From: DATMNI01 sp035570275
GTDB lineage: Bacteria > Acidobacteriota > Terriglobia > Bryobacterales > Bryobacteraceae
Length of the DNA stretch: 60,195 nucleotides
Assembly (NCBI GenBank): GCA_035570275.1
Contig: DATMNI010000394.1
Span: 1 to 60,195, forward strand
Reading direction: 5' to 3'
The position numbers and the translations under genes are program-made. The notes under the pieces are model-generated. The model saw only the letters and a list, made by a program, of their open reading frames with translations, made no database searches and was not told the DNA's origin. Below, piece after piece: positions 52,083 through 60,195 of the stretch (position 1 is its first letter; every line of letters begins with the position of its first letter).

Positions 52083-52412
52083 ATGCTAAATCGGGTCGCC
52101 GGACAACTGGAACATTACATGGACTTGCTGAGCGCGCGGCAGAAGCTGGTGGCCGGCAATATCGCCAACACCGATACGCCGGGCTACCACACACAGGATA
52201 TCGATTTCCAGGCGGAGTTCCAGAACGCCGCTGGCGCGCCGCGTACCATCCAGGTAGACGGACTGCAGGTCAAGAATGACGGCAACAACGTGAGCCTCGA
52301 TCGCGAATCGCGCCTCCTGGCCGAAAACGCCCTGCGCTTCCAGATGGCGTCTCAACTGCTCAAAACGCAGATACAGATGGTCCGGTCGGCCATACAGGAG
52401 AAAAGCGCATGA
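52083..52412 (+). CDS. flgB: Flagellar proximal rod protein FlgB
   Basis: A 109-residue rod protein. The rod/hook family signature KLVAGNIANTDTPGYHTQDI is near the start, and the C-terminal helix LRFQMASQLLKTQIQMVRSA is typical. FlgB is the base of the rod. Its stop overlaps flgC (ATGA at 52409-52412). It opens an eight-gene flagellar run. Confidence 0.95.
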   Translation: MLNRVAGQLEHYMDLLSARQKLVAGNIANTDTPGYHTQDIDFQAEFQNAAGAPRTIQVDGLQVKNDGNNVSLDRESRLLAENALRFQMASQLLKTQIQMVRSAIQEKSA

Positions 52413-52843
52413 GCCTGTTCTCGGTTCTTTCCATAGGGGCTTCCGGCATGCAGGCGCAGCGCGTGCGCGCCGAGTTGCTGGTAGAAAACCTCGCCAACGC
52501 GGAAACTACACGGACTCCCGAAGGGGGCCCCTACAGGCGCAAGGACGCGGTTTTTGAGAGCACCACGGTCTCGTCGCCCTTCTCGTCCATTTTCGAGTCC
52601 CAGGTGAACGCATCCGGCGGCGTGGCGGTGAGCCAGATCGTCACCGACAACAGCGAGCCGGAACGCCGCTATATGCCCGGCCATCCGGACGCCGACAAGG
52701 ATGGCTACGTGGCCTTTCCAAAGATGAATCCGGCGGAGGACATGGTAGACCTGATGGGCGCTTCGCGCGGCTACCAGGCCAACGTAGCCGCCATCTCGGC
52801 GGTCAAGGACATGATCCAGCGCTCCATCGGGCTGCTGAGCTAA
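52409..52843 (+). CDS. flgC: Flagellar proximal rod protein FlgC
   Basis: A 144-residue rod protein. FSVLSIGASGMQAQRVRAEL leads to the LVENLANAETTRTPEGGPYR signature, and the C-terminal helix ASRGYQANVAAISAVKDMIQ is conserved. It stacks on FlgB. It is coupled to flgB by overlap and followed 21 bases later by fliE. Confidence 0.96.
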   Translation: MSLFSVLSIGASGMQAQRVRAELLVENLANAETTRTPEGGPYRRKDAVFESTTVSSPFSSIFESQVNASGGVAVSQIVTDNSEPERRYMPGHPDADKDGYVAFPKMNPAEDMVDLMGASRGYQANVAAISAVKDMIQRSIGLLS

Positions 52844-52864
52844 GCCAATGAATACAGGTAGCCC

Positions 52865-53170
52865 ATGACTGCACCCATTCTCCCCGTTTCCAGTATTTCG
52901 CTGCCGGACCCGCTCCGCCCAGCCGGTGCATCGGGCGCAGCGGAAGGACGCGGCACGTTTCGGGACGTGCTCTCCTCAGCCATCCAGACCGTGGAAGGCG
53001 CGGGTAACAATGCATCGGCATCGGTGGAGCGCTTTCTCTCCGGAGAAGGCGAGGAACTCCACACCACCGTGATCGCCACCCAGAAGGCGGAGCTCTCCTT
53101 CGAGCTGTTCATGCAGACCCGCAACAAGGTAGTCAGCGCCTATCAGGAAATTATGCGAATGCAGATGTAG
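52865..53170 (+). CDS. fliE: Flagellar hook-basal body protein FliE
   Basis: A 101-residue protein that joins the MS ring to the rod. The conserved C-terminal half is present: HTTVIATQKAELSFELFMQT and NKVVSAYQEIMRMQM. The N-terminal third is Pro/Ala-rich and variable, as usual. An 89-base gap separates it from fliF. Confidence 0.93.
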   Translation: MTAPILPVSSISLPDPLRPAGASGAAEGRGTFRDVLSSAIQTVEGAGNNASASVERFLSGEGEELHTTVIATQKAELSFELFMQTRNKVVSAYQEIMRMQM

Positions 53171-53259
53171 ATCCTCAGGTTTTTGGCCCAACCTGCCGAT
53201 TGTACTCTCGGCCCCCAAAACGGGCCAGGACGCAGTCATTTTAAGGGTAAGCCGCGGTC

Positions 53260-54954
53260 ATGAAGAAGATTCTCGCCAACCTCACAATTCGGCAGCGCAT
53301 CACCATCGTCGCGGTGGCCCTGTTGGTGGGTGGCGGCCTGTATGCACTGGTTCAACACCAGCACGAGTCTGACTTCCGGCCGCTGTTCACCGGACTGGCC
53401 GCCGAAGACGCCGCTGGAATCGTGCAGAAGCTCAAGGAAACCGGCGTCGATTACCGCCTGCCCGAAGCCGGCGGTTCGGTCCTTGTGCCCTCATCCCGCC
53501 TGGCCGAACTCCGTCTCACCATGTCTGCCCTGGGGCTGCCAAAATCAGGCAGGGTCGGCTTCGAACTCTTCGATAAGGTGAACCTGGGCGCCACCGAATT
53601 CACCGAACACATCAACTACCGGCGCGCCCTGGAAGGCGAATTGGAACGGACCGTCATGGCGCTTACCGAAGTGGAGCAGGCGCGGGTTCATCTGACTTTC
53701 CCCAAGGATTCGGTTTTCCTCGAGTCGCAGCAGCCGGCCAAGGCCAGCGTAGTGGTCAAGCTCAGGCCCGGTGCGCATCTGGCGCCCCAGAACGTCATGG
53801 CCATCAACCATCTGGTGGCCAGCGCCGTGGAGGGGCTCTCGCCTGACGGGGTCTCGGTACTGGACATGAACGGCAACCTGCTGGGCCGCCCCAAACCCCA
53901 GGGAACGCTGGACGGGCCGGACGCCTCCGAAGCCGTGCTTGACTACCGGCACAAGGTGGAGACCGACCTTCTGGCCAAAATCAACGCCACTCTGGAACCC
54001 CTCCTGGGCGCCGAGAAGTTCAAGGCGGGTGTTTCGGTGGAATGCGATTTTTCGGGTGGGGAGCAGAGCGAAGAGATCTTCGATCCGGCCCGTTCCGTGA
54101 TGGTCAGTTCGCAGCGAACCGAAGACAGCACTGGCACTGCCAGCGCCAACGGAGTTCCCGGCACGGCCTCCACTCTGCCGCGTCCCACTTCGCGGCCGGG
54201 CGGCAGCACCGGCAAGCTTTCGCGCATGACGGAGAACATTACGTACCAGTCATCCCGCACGGTCAAGAAGACCCGGATGCCCGCCGGAGTCGTGCGCAAA
54301 ATGTCGCTGGCGGTGTTGGTGGATCAGGAGGTCAAGTGGGAAAAGGACAAAAACGGCTTTCAACGCCTGCTGATACCCCCGCCGCCCGAGAAACTGAAAA
54401 TTATCCATGACCTGGTGGCTGGCGTAACTGGATTTACTGCCGAGCGCGGCGACCAACTCGTAATCGAGACCCTGCCCTTTGAGACCACCTTGCTCCTGGA
54501 ACCTCCTCCGTCGCCCGTCGCAACCCCGCCGGCAGGCAGTGGGCCCCGGCAATTTGGATTGCCGTTTCCCCTGGATCGAAAAATGTTGATGATTGGCGGT
54601 GGGGCGCTCGCCGGCTTGCTGGTTCTGGTGGTCGCCGCCGTGGCCATGCGGCGCCGGAAAAAATCCAAAGCTCGCAGCGTGACCGGACCCGTGGAATTGC
54701 CGGCGCCTGGCCAGAATGGCGCAGTGGTGGCGCAGGCCGGCGCCAATCTGAATAGCCAGATCGAGTCGCAACTGGCGGAACGCGATGCCCTCCAGAAAAC
54801 CATGGACAACCAGACGCTGGCGTCCCTGAAACTCGCCCCGGTGATTACCAAGAAAGCCGAGGTGTTTGCCAAACACCTGCGCGAGAAAATTGCTTCCGAG
54901 CCCGAATCCGCGGCCAGGGTATTGCGCAGTTGGATTCGGGAGGAAGAGCAGTGA
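53260..54954 (+). CDS. fliF: Flagellar MS-ring protein FliF
   Basis: A 564-residue membrane-ring protein. The first membrane segment (ITIVAVALLVGGGLYALV) is followed by the secretin-like ring motifs (FTGLAAEDAAGIVQKLKE, VNLGATEFTEHINYRRALEG, VEQARVHLTFPKDSVF). A Ser/Thr/Pro-rich loop holds SRPGGSTG. The second membrane segment MLMIGGGALAGLLVLVVAAV lies at about residues 445-465, and the C-terminal FliG-binding helix ends in LRSWIREEEQ. It nucleates the basal body. Confidence 0.96.
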   Translation: MKKILANLTIRQRITIVAVALLVGGGLYALVQHQHESDFRPLFTGLAAEDAAGIVQKLKETGVDYRLPEAGGSVLVPSSRLAELRLTMSALGLPKSGRVGFELFDKVNLGATEFTEHINYRRALEGELERTVMALTEVEQARVHLTFPKDSVFLESQQPAKASVVVKLRPGAHLAPQNVMAINHLVASAVEGLSPDGVSVLDMNGNLLGRPKPQGTLDGPDASEAVLDYRHKVETDLLAKINATLEPLLGAEKFKAGVSVECDFSGGEQSEEIFDPARSVMVSSQRTEDSTGTASANGVPGTASTLPRPTSRPGGSTGKLSRMTENITYQSSRTVKKTRMPAGVVRKMSLAVLVDQEVKWEKDKNGFQRLLIPPPPEKLKIIHDLVAGVTGFTAERGDQLVIETLPFETTLLLEPPPSPVATPPAGSGPRQFGLPFPLDRKMLMIGGGALAGLLVLVVAAVAMRRRKKSKARSVTGPVELPAPGQNGAVVAQAGANLNSQIESQLAERDALQKTMDNQTLASLKLAPVITKKAEVFAKHLREKIASEPESAARVLRSWIREEEQ

Positions 54955-54976
54955 TGCCAACCCACAAGGCCCCCCG

Positions 54977-56005
54977 ATGATCCTCAACACCGCCAAGGAT
55001 GAATCTCTTCCCAACCTGCAAAAAGCGGCCATGCTCCTGATCGTGCTGGGCGAACAGGCCAGCGCCGAGCTGTTGCAGCAACTCTCCGAAGAAGACGTTC
55101 AGAAAGTCAGCAAGGAGGTAGCCAAGCTCACGGCCATTTCGGCGGAACAGGCTGAATCCGTACTGGAAGAGTTTCATAGCATGACCGTGGCCGGCGACTA
55201 TGTGGCGCGCGGCGGTATGGACTACGCGCGCAAAATGCTGAACGCGGCCTTTGATCCGGAGGTGGCTAGAAGGATGATGGACCGCCTCACCAAGGCCATG
55301 GGCGCGGACGCGGCGTCTTTTGATTCCATCCAGAAAGCCGATCCCCAGCAGCTTGCGAAGTTCATCCACAACGAGCACCCGCAGACTATCGCGCTGGTGC
55401 TGGCGCACTTGAACTACACCCAGGCGGCTGCCCTTTTGACCTCGCTGCCCGCAGCCATGCGGGCCGACGTATCGCAGCGCATGGCCAGCCTGGACCAGAT
55501 CTCTCCCGATATTATTCTCAAGATCGCCGGGGTGCTCGGGCAGAAGCTCAAGACTCTGGGCGAGTTCAGCCGGGAGTCCTATGGCGGTGTGCGCGCCGTG
55601 GCGGAAATGCTCAACCGGCTGGATTCCGGATCGAGCCGTGGAATTCTGGAGCACATCGAACTGCAGGATACCAACCTGGCCGAAACCATCCGTCATCTCA
55701 TGTTCGTCTTCGAGGACCTGCTGCTGATCGATCAGCTAGGCTTGAAGGAGGTTCTGGCCAAGGTGGACCGCAAGAGCCTGACGGTGGCCCTGAAAGGCAC
55801 CAGTGAGCAACTGCGCAACCACATGTTGGCTTGCATGTCGCAACGTGGCGCGGACATGCTGCGCGAAGACATGGAATCCCTCGGGCCCGTGAAGATCAAG
55901 GAAGTCGATGCCGCTCAGCAAACGGTGATTGCGCTGGTTCGCCAACTGGAATCCCAGGGCGTGTTGAGTCTGAAGGGCGCGGTTGGGGAACAGTATGTCG
56001 TCTAA
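54977..56005 (+). CDS. fliG: Flagellar motor switch protein FliG
   Basis: A 342-residue switch protein from the ATG at 54977. The text NLQKAAMLLIVLGEQASAEL, the middle-domain EHPQTIALVLAHLNYTQAAA and the C-terminal motor-domain pattern LRNHMLACMSQRGADMLRED with charged residues that face the stator are all conserved. It binds the FliF tail and converts stator force into rotation. Confidence 0.97.
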   Translation: MILNTAKDESLPNLQKAAMLLIVLGEQASAELLQQLSEEDVQKVSKEVAKLTAISAEQAESVLEEFHSMTVAGDYVARGGMDYARKMLNAAFDPEVARRMMDRLTKAMGADAASFDSIQKADPQQLAKFIHNEHPQTIALVLAHLNYTQAAALLTSLPAAMRADVSQRMASLDQISPDIILKIAGVLGQKLKTLGEFSRESYGGVRAVAEMLNRLDSGSSRGILEHIELQDTNLAETIRHLMFVFEDLLLIDQLGLKEVLAKVDRKSLTVALKGTSEQLRNHMLACMSQRGADMLREDMESLGPVKIKEVDAAQQTVIALVRQLESQGVLSLKGAVGEQYVV

Positions 56006-56657
56006 AGTTTTCGCGCCCGATGACGCGCGGGTGGCGGCGCCGCTGGTGTGGCGGCAAGTCAACTCCCTCCAGGAGACCGTCAAAGCTGCCGCCGCCGTCG
56101 CCGCCGAACCGGGGCCGGACTGCCGTTTGCAAATTGCACAAATCCAGAGCGAATGCGAACAGAAAACCCGCGAGGGCCACGCCGCCGGCCTGCGCGAGGG
56201 AGAAGCGGCCGGCCGCAGCCGCGCGGCGGCCGAACTCCAACCTGTGGTCGAAAGGCTGGCGCGCGCCATGGACGAACTGGCCAACCTGCGCGGCCGCTTG
56301 CGCAGCGAGGCCGAAGGCGACCTGATCAAGCTGTCGCTTGCCATTGCCCGGCGCGTGCTGCGGCGTGAGTTGGCCATTGATCCGGAGGCCCTGCATGGGC
56401 TGGTGCTGGCGGCTTTGGAAAAACTTCAGGCCCAGGAGATTTGCCGCGTGAAAGTCCATCCTTCGCACGCCGCTGCCGTCACCGCCTGCTTGCAAAAGGT
56501 TGTAACAGGCGCCACCGTGGAGGTTGTCCCGGACTACTCGCGGGAGCCCGGTGCCATCATCTTCGAGACGTCGCGGGGCAATCTCGACGTCTCGGTCGAA
56601 TCACAACTCCAGGAGATTGAACGCGGGCTGGCCGACCGCCTGCGGAAACACTCATGA
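55995..56657 (+). CDS. fliH: Flagellar export regulator FliH
   Basis: A 220-residue protein overlapping the fliG end by 11 bases. An Ala/Arg/Glu-rich middle (AGLREGEAAGRSRAAAELQP) has the small-residue helix pattern typical of FliH. The C-terminal domain (KLSLAIARRVLRRELAIDPE and VKVHPSHAAAV) binds the FliI ATPase. The start was chosen at ATG 55995; an upstream TTG is less likely. Confidence 0.9.
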   Translation: MSSKVFAPDDARVAAPLVWRQVNSLQETVKAAAAVAAEPGPDCRLQIAQIQSECEQKTREGHAAGLREGEAAGRSRAAAELQPVVERLARAMDELANLRGRLRSEAEGDLIKLSLAIARRVLRRELAIDPEALHGLVLAALEKLQAQEICRVKVHPSHAAAVTACLQKVVTGATVEVVPDYSREPGAIIFETSRGNLDVSVESQLQEIERGLADRLRKHS

Positions 56658-58036
56658 GCGAACGCATTCTGCTAGCGCCGTACATGGCCGAACTGGACCG
56701 GATTCCGTCCTTCCGCTGGACCGGACAGGTCACGGAGGTGGTCGGCCTGTTGATCGAATCGCGCGGACCCAAGGTCGCCATCGGAGACTTCTGCGAAGTG
56801 GCGGCCGGCAATGGCCGGAATATCCGCACCCAGGTGATCGGGTTTCGCGACGGCAAGGTGCTGGCCATGCCGCTGGAAGAGATCGACGGCTTGGAACTGG
56901 GCGATACGGTATCGGCGCGCAGCGATGACGCCCGCGTCGAAGTAGGCCCTGGGCTGCTGGGCCGCGTAATTGATGGTTTTGCCAAGCCCATCGATGGCGG
57001 CCCGCCGCTCGAAGTGCACGACACCTATTCGCTTCACGGCACCCCCACCAATCCGCTCGAACGGGAGCACATCACGCAGCCCCTGGTCACCGGAATCCGC
57101 GCCATCGATGGCCTGCTGCCCTGCGGCAAAGGCCAGCGCATCGGGATTTTCGGCGGCAGCGGCGTGGGAAAGAGCACTCTGCTCGGCTCCATGTCCCGGA
57201 ACAACTCGGCCGACGTCACCGTGATCGGCATGATCGGCGAGCGCAACCGCGAGGTGCGCGGCTTCATCGAAAACGAACTCGGCCCGGAAGGGCGCAAACG
57301 CTCCGTGGTGGTTTGCGCCACCTCGGAGAAGCCCGCGCCCCTGCGCGTCCGCGCCTGCTTCGTGGCGCTGGCCGTGGCCGAGTACTTCCGCGACCAGGGA
57401 GCCAACGTCCTTCTGGTCATGGATTCGGTCACCCGCCTGGCCATGGCGCAGCGCGAAATCGGCCTGGCCGCCGGCGAACCGCCCAGCCAGAAGGGCTACA
57501 CGCCTTCGGTCTTCAATCTGCTACCCAAGGTGCTGGAACGGGCCGGCAACTTCAAGCGCGGCTCCATCACCGGTTTTTTTACCGTCCTGGTGGAAGGCGA
57601 CGATTTCAACGAACCCATCTGCGACGCCGTGCGCGGCATCCTGGATGGCCACTTCATACTGTCGCGGCAGCTTGGCGCCCAGGGCCATTACCCGGCGATC
57701 GACATTCTGCAGTCGGTCAGCCGCTTGACCTCGGCCATCGCCACCCCCGGTCAGAAGGTGGCCCTTCGCAAGTTGCGCGGCGCCCTTTCGGCCTATCAGG
57801 ACTCCGAAGATCTGATCCAGTTGGGTGCTTACGTGGCCGGCGCCAATCCAATTCTCGATGCCAGCATACGCCTGCGGCCGGAGCTGATGGAGTTTCTCCG
57901 CCAGGACCACATGGAAACCTCTAGTATCCAGGAAACCTTGTCCCGGCTGGAGCGCCTGGCCGCACAACTTGACGCCGCTCCGGCGCGCATGGCTCCGGCG
58001 CTGATGGCTCCGGTGCCCGTGAGTCAGAAGCGATGA
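56654..58036 (+). CDS. fliI: Flagellum-specific export ATPase FliI
   Basis: A 460-residue ATPase of the F1-beta type. The P-loop is GGSGVGKST, the Walker B strand VLLVMDSVTRLAMAQREIGL, and the family text AAGEPPSQKGYTPSVFNLLP and LSRQLGAQGHYPAID is intact. It energises export of rod, hook and filament subunits. The C-terminus ends in three 15-base repeats (57976-58020) that encode APARM, APALM and APVPV. Overlaps on both sides show tight coupling with fliH and fliJ. Confidence 0.97.
   Translation: MSERILLAPYMAELDRIPSFRWTGQVTEVVGLLIESRGPKVAIGDFCEVAAGNGRNIRTQVIGFRDGKVLAMPLEEIDGLELGDTVSARSDDARVEVGPGLLGRVIDGFAKPIDGGPPLEVHDTYSLHGTPTNPLEREHITQPLVTGIRAIDGLLPCGKGQRIGIFGGSGVGKSTLLGSMSRNNSADVTVIGMIGERNREVRGFIENELGPEGRKRSVVVCATSEKPAPLRVRACFVALAVAEYFRDQGANVLLVMDSVTRLAMAQREIGLAAGEPPSQKGYTPSVFNLLPKVLERAGNFKRGSITGFFTVLVEGDDFNEPICDAVRGILDGHFILSRQLGAQGHYPAIDILQSVSRLTSAIATPGQKVALRKLRGALSAYQDSEDLIQLGAYVAGANPILDASIRLRPELMEFLRQDHMETSSIQETLSRLERLAAQLDAAPARMAPALMAPVPVSQKR
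57976..58020 (+). repeat. 15-base tandem triplication at the fliI 3' end
   Basis: GCTCCGGCGCGCATG, GCTCCGGCGCTGATG and GCTCCGGTGCCCGTG lie head to tail and end 16 bases before the fliI stop. Confidence 0.85.
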
Positions 58037-58464
58037 CTTCCTTCCGTTTCCGTTTGCAAAAAGTGCTCGACTTGCGGCACACGCAACTCGAAGTGGAGGA
58101 AACCCGCTTCAAGCAACAGCTTGCCGCCCAGGCCGCCCTGGATACCGAGCGCGCCGGTTGGGAAGCCGCGGGCATCAAGGCCGAGATTCAGGTCCGGGAC
58201 TTCAACCAGCTCGCCGGCTGCGACCTCACGGCTCTGGGCAACTTCCGCCTCAACGTGAAACAGCAGGAAAGGCAAATCGATGCCCGCCGCCTGGAGGGCC
58301 AGAAGGGCCTCGAAGCCCAGCAGAGCACCATGCTGGAAGCTCGCCGCCGCTGCCGGCTTCTGGAGCGCCTGAAGGACCGCCGCCTGGCCGAATGGACATC
58401 CGCGCGCGATCACGAACTGGAACAACTGGCGTCGGAATCGTTCATGGCCAAGTGGGGAAGGTAG
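58033..58464 (+). CDS. fliJ: Flagellar export chaperone FliJ
   Basis: A 143-residue, wholly helical coiled-coil protein starting FRFRLQKVLDLRHTQLEVEE, the normal FliJ opening. It overlaps fliI by four bases. FliJ links the FliI ring to the export gate. The flagellar run stops here; no fliK or flgD follows in the window. Confidence 0.88.
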   Translation: MTSFRFRLQKVLDLRHTQLEVEETRFKQQLAAQAALDTERAGWEAAGIKAEIQVRDFNQLAGCDLTALGNFRLNVKQQERQIDARRLEGQKGLEAQQSTMLEARRRCRLLERLKDRRLAEWTSARDHELEQLASESFMAKWGR

Positions 58465-58468
58465 AGGT

Positions 58469-58594
58469 AGAGCTTTCAGCAGTCAGCTATCAGCTATCAG
58501 CTTTTTGGGGCGGCCTGCGGCCGCGTAAGCTTTAGCTGAAAGCTGAAAGCTGAAAGCTGATCGCTGATCGCTCAAAGCTATCTCTGAAAGCTGC
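58469..58594. repeat. Large heptamer-built hairpin between fliJ and hemQ
   Basis: Left arm AGCTTTCAGCAGTCAGC followed by TATCAGC twice pairs with right arm units AGCTGAA (three), AGCTGAT and CGCTGAT. A GC-rich centre GCGGCCTGCGGCCGC makes a second, inner hairpin. It shares its units with the copies in the ribosomal/polymerase operon. Confidence 0.85.
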
Positions 58595-58607
58595 TCTAAT
58601 AGAACTG

Positions 58608-59447
58608 ATGACCCCTTCAACCCTCACCGAAGTCGCTCTGCCGCCCGTCCCACTGACGGTGGAAGGCGCCAGCGTTCTGCATCAGATGATGCGGTTTCGC
58701 CGGCCTGCCTGGCGCGCCCTTTCCCCCGCAACCCGCGCTGAGGTGCTGGCCGAGGCCGCCGCGGCCCTGGAAGCCATGGAGAAACCGTCCGACGGCAGCC
58801 AGAGCGCCGTCTTTTCGCTGATCGGCCACAAGGGCGACCTCCTGTTCATGCACCTCCGCCACAGTTTCGAGGAACTCAACCAGGCCGAATTGCAGTTGGC
58901 CCGCTTGCAGCTCAGCGATTTCCTGGAACCCACCACTTCCTACCTCTCCGTCATCGAACTCGGCCTCTACGAATCCACCTCGAAAGTCTACACCGACCTC
59001 GCCTCCCGGGGCGTGCAGCCGCATTCGGAGGAGTGGATCAAGGAAATCCAGGCCGTCCTGGAGCGACAGCGCAAGGCCATGGCCTCGCGCCTCTGGCCCG
59101 AGGTTCCTGCCGCCAAATACATCTGCTTCTACCCCATGGACCGCCGCCGCGGCGAATCCAAGAACTGGTACCAGGAAACCATGGCCGATCGCAAACGCAT
59201 GATGGAGGAACACGGCCTCATCGGCCGCCGCTATGCGGGCGAAGTGCGCCAGATCATCACCGGCTCCATCGGTTTCGACGATTGGGAGTGGGGCGTGGAT
59301 CTCTTTGCCGAAGACCCATTGGTCTTCAAGAAGCTGATCTACGAAATGCGTTTCGACGAAGTCAGCGCCATTTACGCCCTGTTCGGCACGTTCTACGTGG
59401 GCGTGCGGGTTCCCGCCGCCGGCTTGAGCGATCTGCTTACGGCGTAG
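58608..59447 (+). CDS. hemQ: Coproheme decarboxylase (HemQ, chlorite dismutase family)
   Basis: A 279-residue protein. The last step of the coproporphyrin-dependent haem pathway, decarboxylation of coprohaem with peroxide, is carried out by this family. Tyr175 in FYPMDRRRGE is the catalytic tyrosine, and His202 in MMEEHGLIGRRYAGEV is the proximal haem ligand. ITGSIGFDDWEWGVDLF and YEMRFDEVSAIYALFGTFYV are family hallmarks. A chlorite dismutase would carry a distal Arg in another context, so HemQ is preferred. Its end overlaps the DinB gene by 11 bases. Confidence 0.92.
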   Translation: MTPSTLTEVALPPVPLTVEGASVLHQMMRFRRPAWRALSPATRAEVLAEAAAALEAMEKPSDGSQSAVFSLIGHKGDLLFMHLRHSFEELNQAELQLARLQLSDFLEPTTSYLSVIELGLYESTSKVYTDLASRGVQPHSEEWIKEIQAVLERQRKAMASRLWPEVPAAKYICFYPMDRRRGESKNWYQETMADRKRMMEEHGLIGRRYAGEVRQIITGSIGFDDWEWGVDLFAEDPLVFKKLIYEMRFDEVSAIYALFGTFYVGVRVPAAGLSDLLTA

Positions 59448-59958
59448 TCTGCCCGTGAGCGGCGGTCGTCCGGAGGTGCCGGTGGAAACCCAAATCCGAG
59501 CCGGTCAGCATCTTGGTGGCGAAGATGATCTGCCCGGTGTGCATGGAGAAATGCTCCACTACGTGATAGATGGCTTCGAGCACCGTCACGTCGTACTTTT
59601 GCACCATAATCCGCTCGGTGAGCCGTTCGGCCGGCACGGCGTTCACTACTGTTGCCGCCTCTTCCACGGTCCTGCGCAGGCGCTCGGCCAGATCGATCAA
59701 AGCCCCGCCCGTGGCTGAAAACTCGGCATCGCGGTCCCGGAGGTCGGGGTGGCCGCCAACGCCCGACACAATCCACTGCCGCACGTTACCGCACAGGTGC
59801 AGCACCAGGTTGCCGACGGCGTTCTCGGTTTCGCCGCCGCGGGCCCACACCTGGTCCTCGTTCAGCGAGTTCAGGCAAGTCTCGATGCGAAGGCCGAGTT
59901 GTTGCAGCTTCCTGGCTGAGTAATCCAGAAAAGCCGAAGCCGGAAAAGACGAATCCAT
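59437..59958 (-). CDS. DinB-family protein
   Basis: A 173-residue four-helix protein from the ATG at 59958. Metal-binding histidines fit the DinB/YfiT pattern: one in LVLHLCGNVRQWI, then a VVEHFSMHTGQI pair. Such proteins include thiol-transferases and many of unknown role. It is convergent with hemQ and divergent from trmFO. Confidence 0.85.
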   Translation of the reverse strand: MDSSFPASAFLDYSARKLQQLGLRIETCLNSLNEDQVWARGGETENAVGNLVLHLCGNVRQWIVSGVGGHPDLRDRDAEFSATGGALIDLAERLRRTVEEAATVVNAVPAERLTERIMVQKYDVTVLEAIYHVVEHFSMHTGQIIFATKMLTGSDLGFHRHLRTTAAHGQTTP

Positions 59959-59984
59959 CTCCACAGTGTATACCGTGTGGCGCC

Positions 59985-60032
59985 GTCGTGATGTCATCGC
60001 GTCGTCGTCGCGTCGTCGTCGCGGCGTCGTCG
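59985..60032. repeat. CGTCGT microsatellite between DinB-family gene and trmFO
   Basis: CGTCGTCG runs recur with GCG breaks across about 48 bases, in the 100-base gap where the two divergent promoters should lie. Confidence 0.75.
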
Positions 60033-60058
60033 TATCCTGGAAGAACTGGGAAGAACTG

Positions 60059-60195
60059 GTGCCTCAAACTATCCACATCATCGGCGGCGGCCTGGCGGGC
60101 TGCGAAGCGGCCTGGCAAATCGCGCGCCGCGGTCTGCCTTCGGTGCTCCACGAAATGCGGCCGGTGCGTCCTACCCCTGCCCATCAGACGGACCG
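60059..60195 (+). CDS. trmFO: tRNA (uracil-54-C5)-methyltransferase TrmFO, N-terminal part
   Basis: The gene is cut by the right edge. The GTG at 60059 follows GGAAG and reads PQTIHIIGGGLAGCEAAWQI, an FAD-binding Rossmann start, then RGLPSVLHEMRPVRPTPAHQ, the TrmFO signature EMRP...PAH. TrmFO makes ribothymidine-54 in tRNA using methylene-THF and FADH2. Confidence 0.9.
   Translation, partial: MPQTIHIIGGGLAGCEAAWQIARRGLPSVLHEMRPVRPTPAHQTD

Noticed and set aside
58469..58594. CRISPR array reading of the heptamer repeats
   Set aside because: Units are only seven bases long with no spacers of constant length and no cas genes nearby.

Overview
The window looks like a piece of an acidobacterial chromosome, most likely Solibacter/Bryobacter-like. 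The basis is high GC, a secreted TIGR03437-type beta-sandwich protein, an Oar-like TonB receptor with an N-terminal carboxypeptidase-regulatory domain, a DUF1553/DUF1501 gene pair with cytochrome-type CxxCH motifs, PQQ-type propellers, a DUF2934 protein and many small intergenic palindromes. This placement is an inference from gene content; no rRNA or tRNA gene was seen.

Layout. 1-4.3 kb: the end of a PanP/GadB-like PLP decarboxylase, an ATP-grasp ligase, a secreted protein and a broken secreted cytochrome. 4.5-9.8 kb: a large hybrid histidine kinase, divergent from a secreted PQQ dehydrogenase with a nested cytochrome c domain. 10.3-11.8 kb: a fatty-acid desaturase and a DUF2934 protein. 12.5-17.2 kb: the DUF1553-DUF1501 operon. 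17.3-22.6 kb: a small basic protein with a duplicated motif, an ECF sigma cassette, a peroxiredoxin and a large secreted TIGR03437 protein with HEAGH. 22.9-24.25 kb: two PIN-domain toxin-antitoxin modules, the second frameshifted. 24.4-35.3 kb: rplA-rplJ-rplL-rpoB-rpoC. 35.4-36.5 kb: a HicB-like gene with a decayed HicA, then a Uma2 nuclease. 36.9-47.1 kb: TonB receptor, CPBP protease, ABC-F ATPase, small zinc-ribbon proteins, DUF3467 protein and a PQQ-like propeller. 47.5-51.8 kb: a truncated gene, SET-domain protein, a hypothetical gene, folD, coaE and an HtrA protease. 52.1-58.5 kb: flagellar basal-body and export genes flgB-flgC-fliE-fliF-fliG-fliH-fliI-fliJ. 58.6-60.2 kb: hemQ, a DinB-family protein and the start of trmFO.

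The most unusual signals are these. RpoB carries a cysteine-rich insert of about 58 residues whose first half repeats the CxC-x12-CxxC zinc spacing of the RpoC N-terminal zinc site. A family of heptamer-built hairpins (AGCTGAA/AGCTGAT units) sits inside the ribosomal-protein/RNA-polymerase operon and again after fliJ. Twin-palindrome elements of REP type recur between genes. Short tandem triplications, often with a 15-bp period, fall on signal peptides, stop codons and start codons; one of them creates a seven-codon leader frame overlapping the ABC-F start codon. Several genes are broken (cytochrome, second PIN toxin, HicA, a fragment at 47.5 kb), and toxin-antitoxin remnants flank both ends of the rpl-rpo operon.
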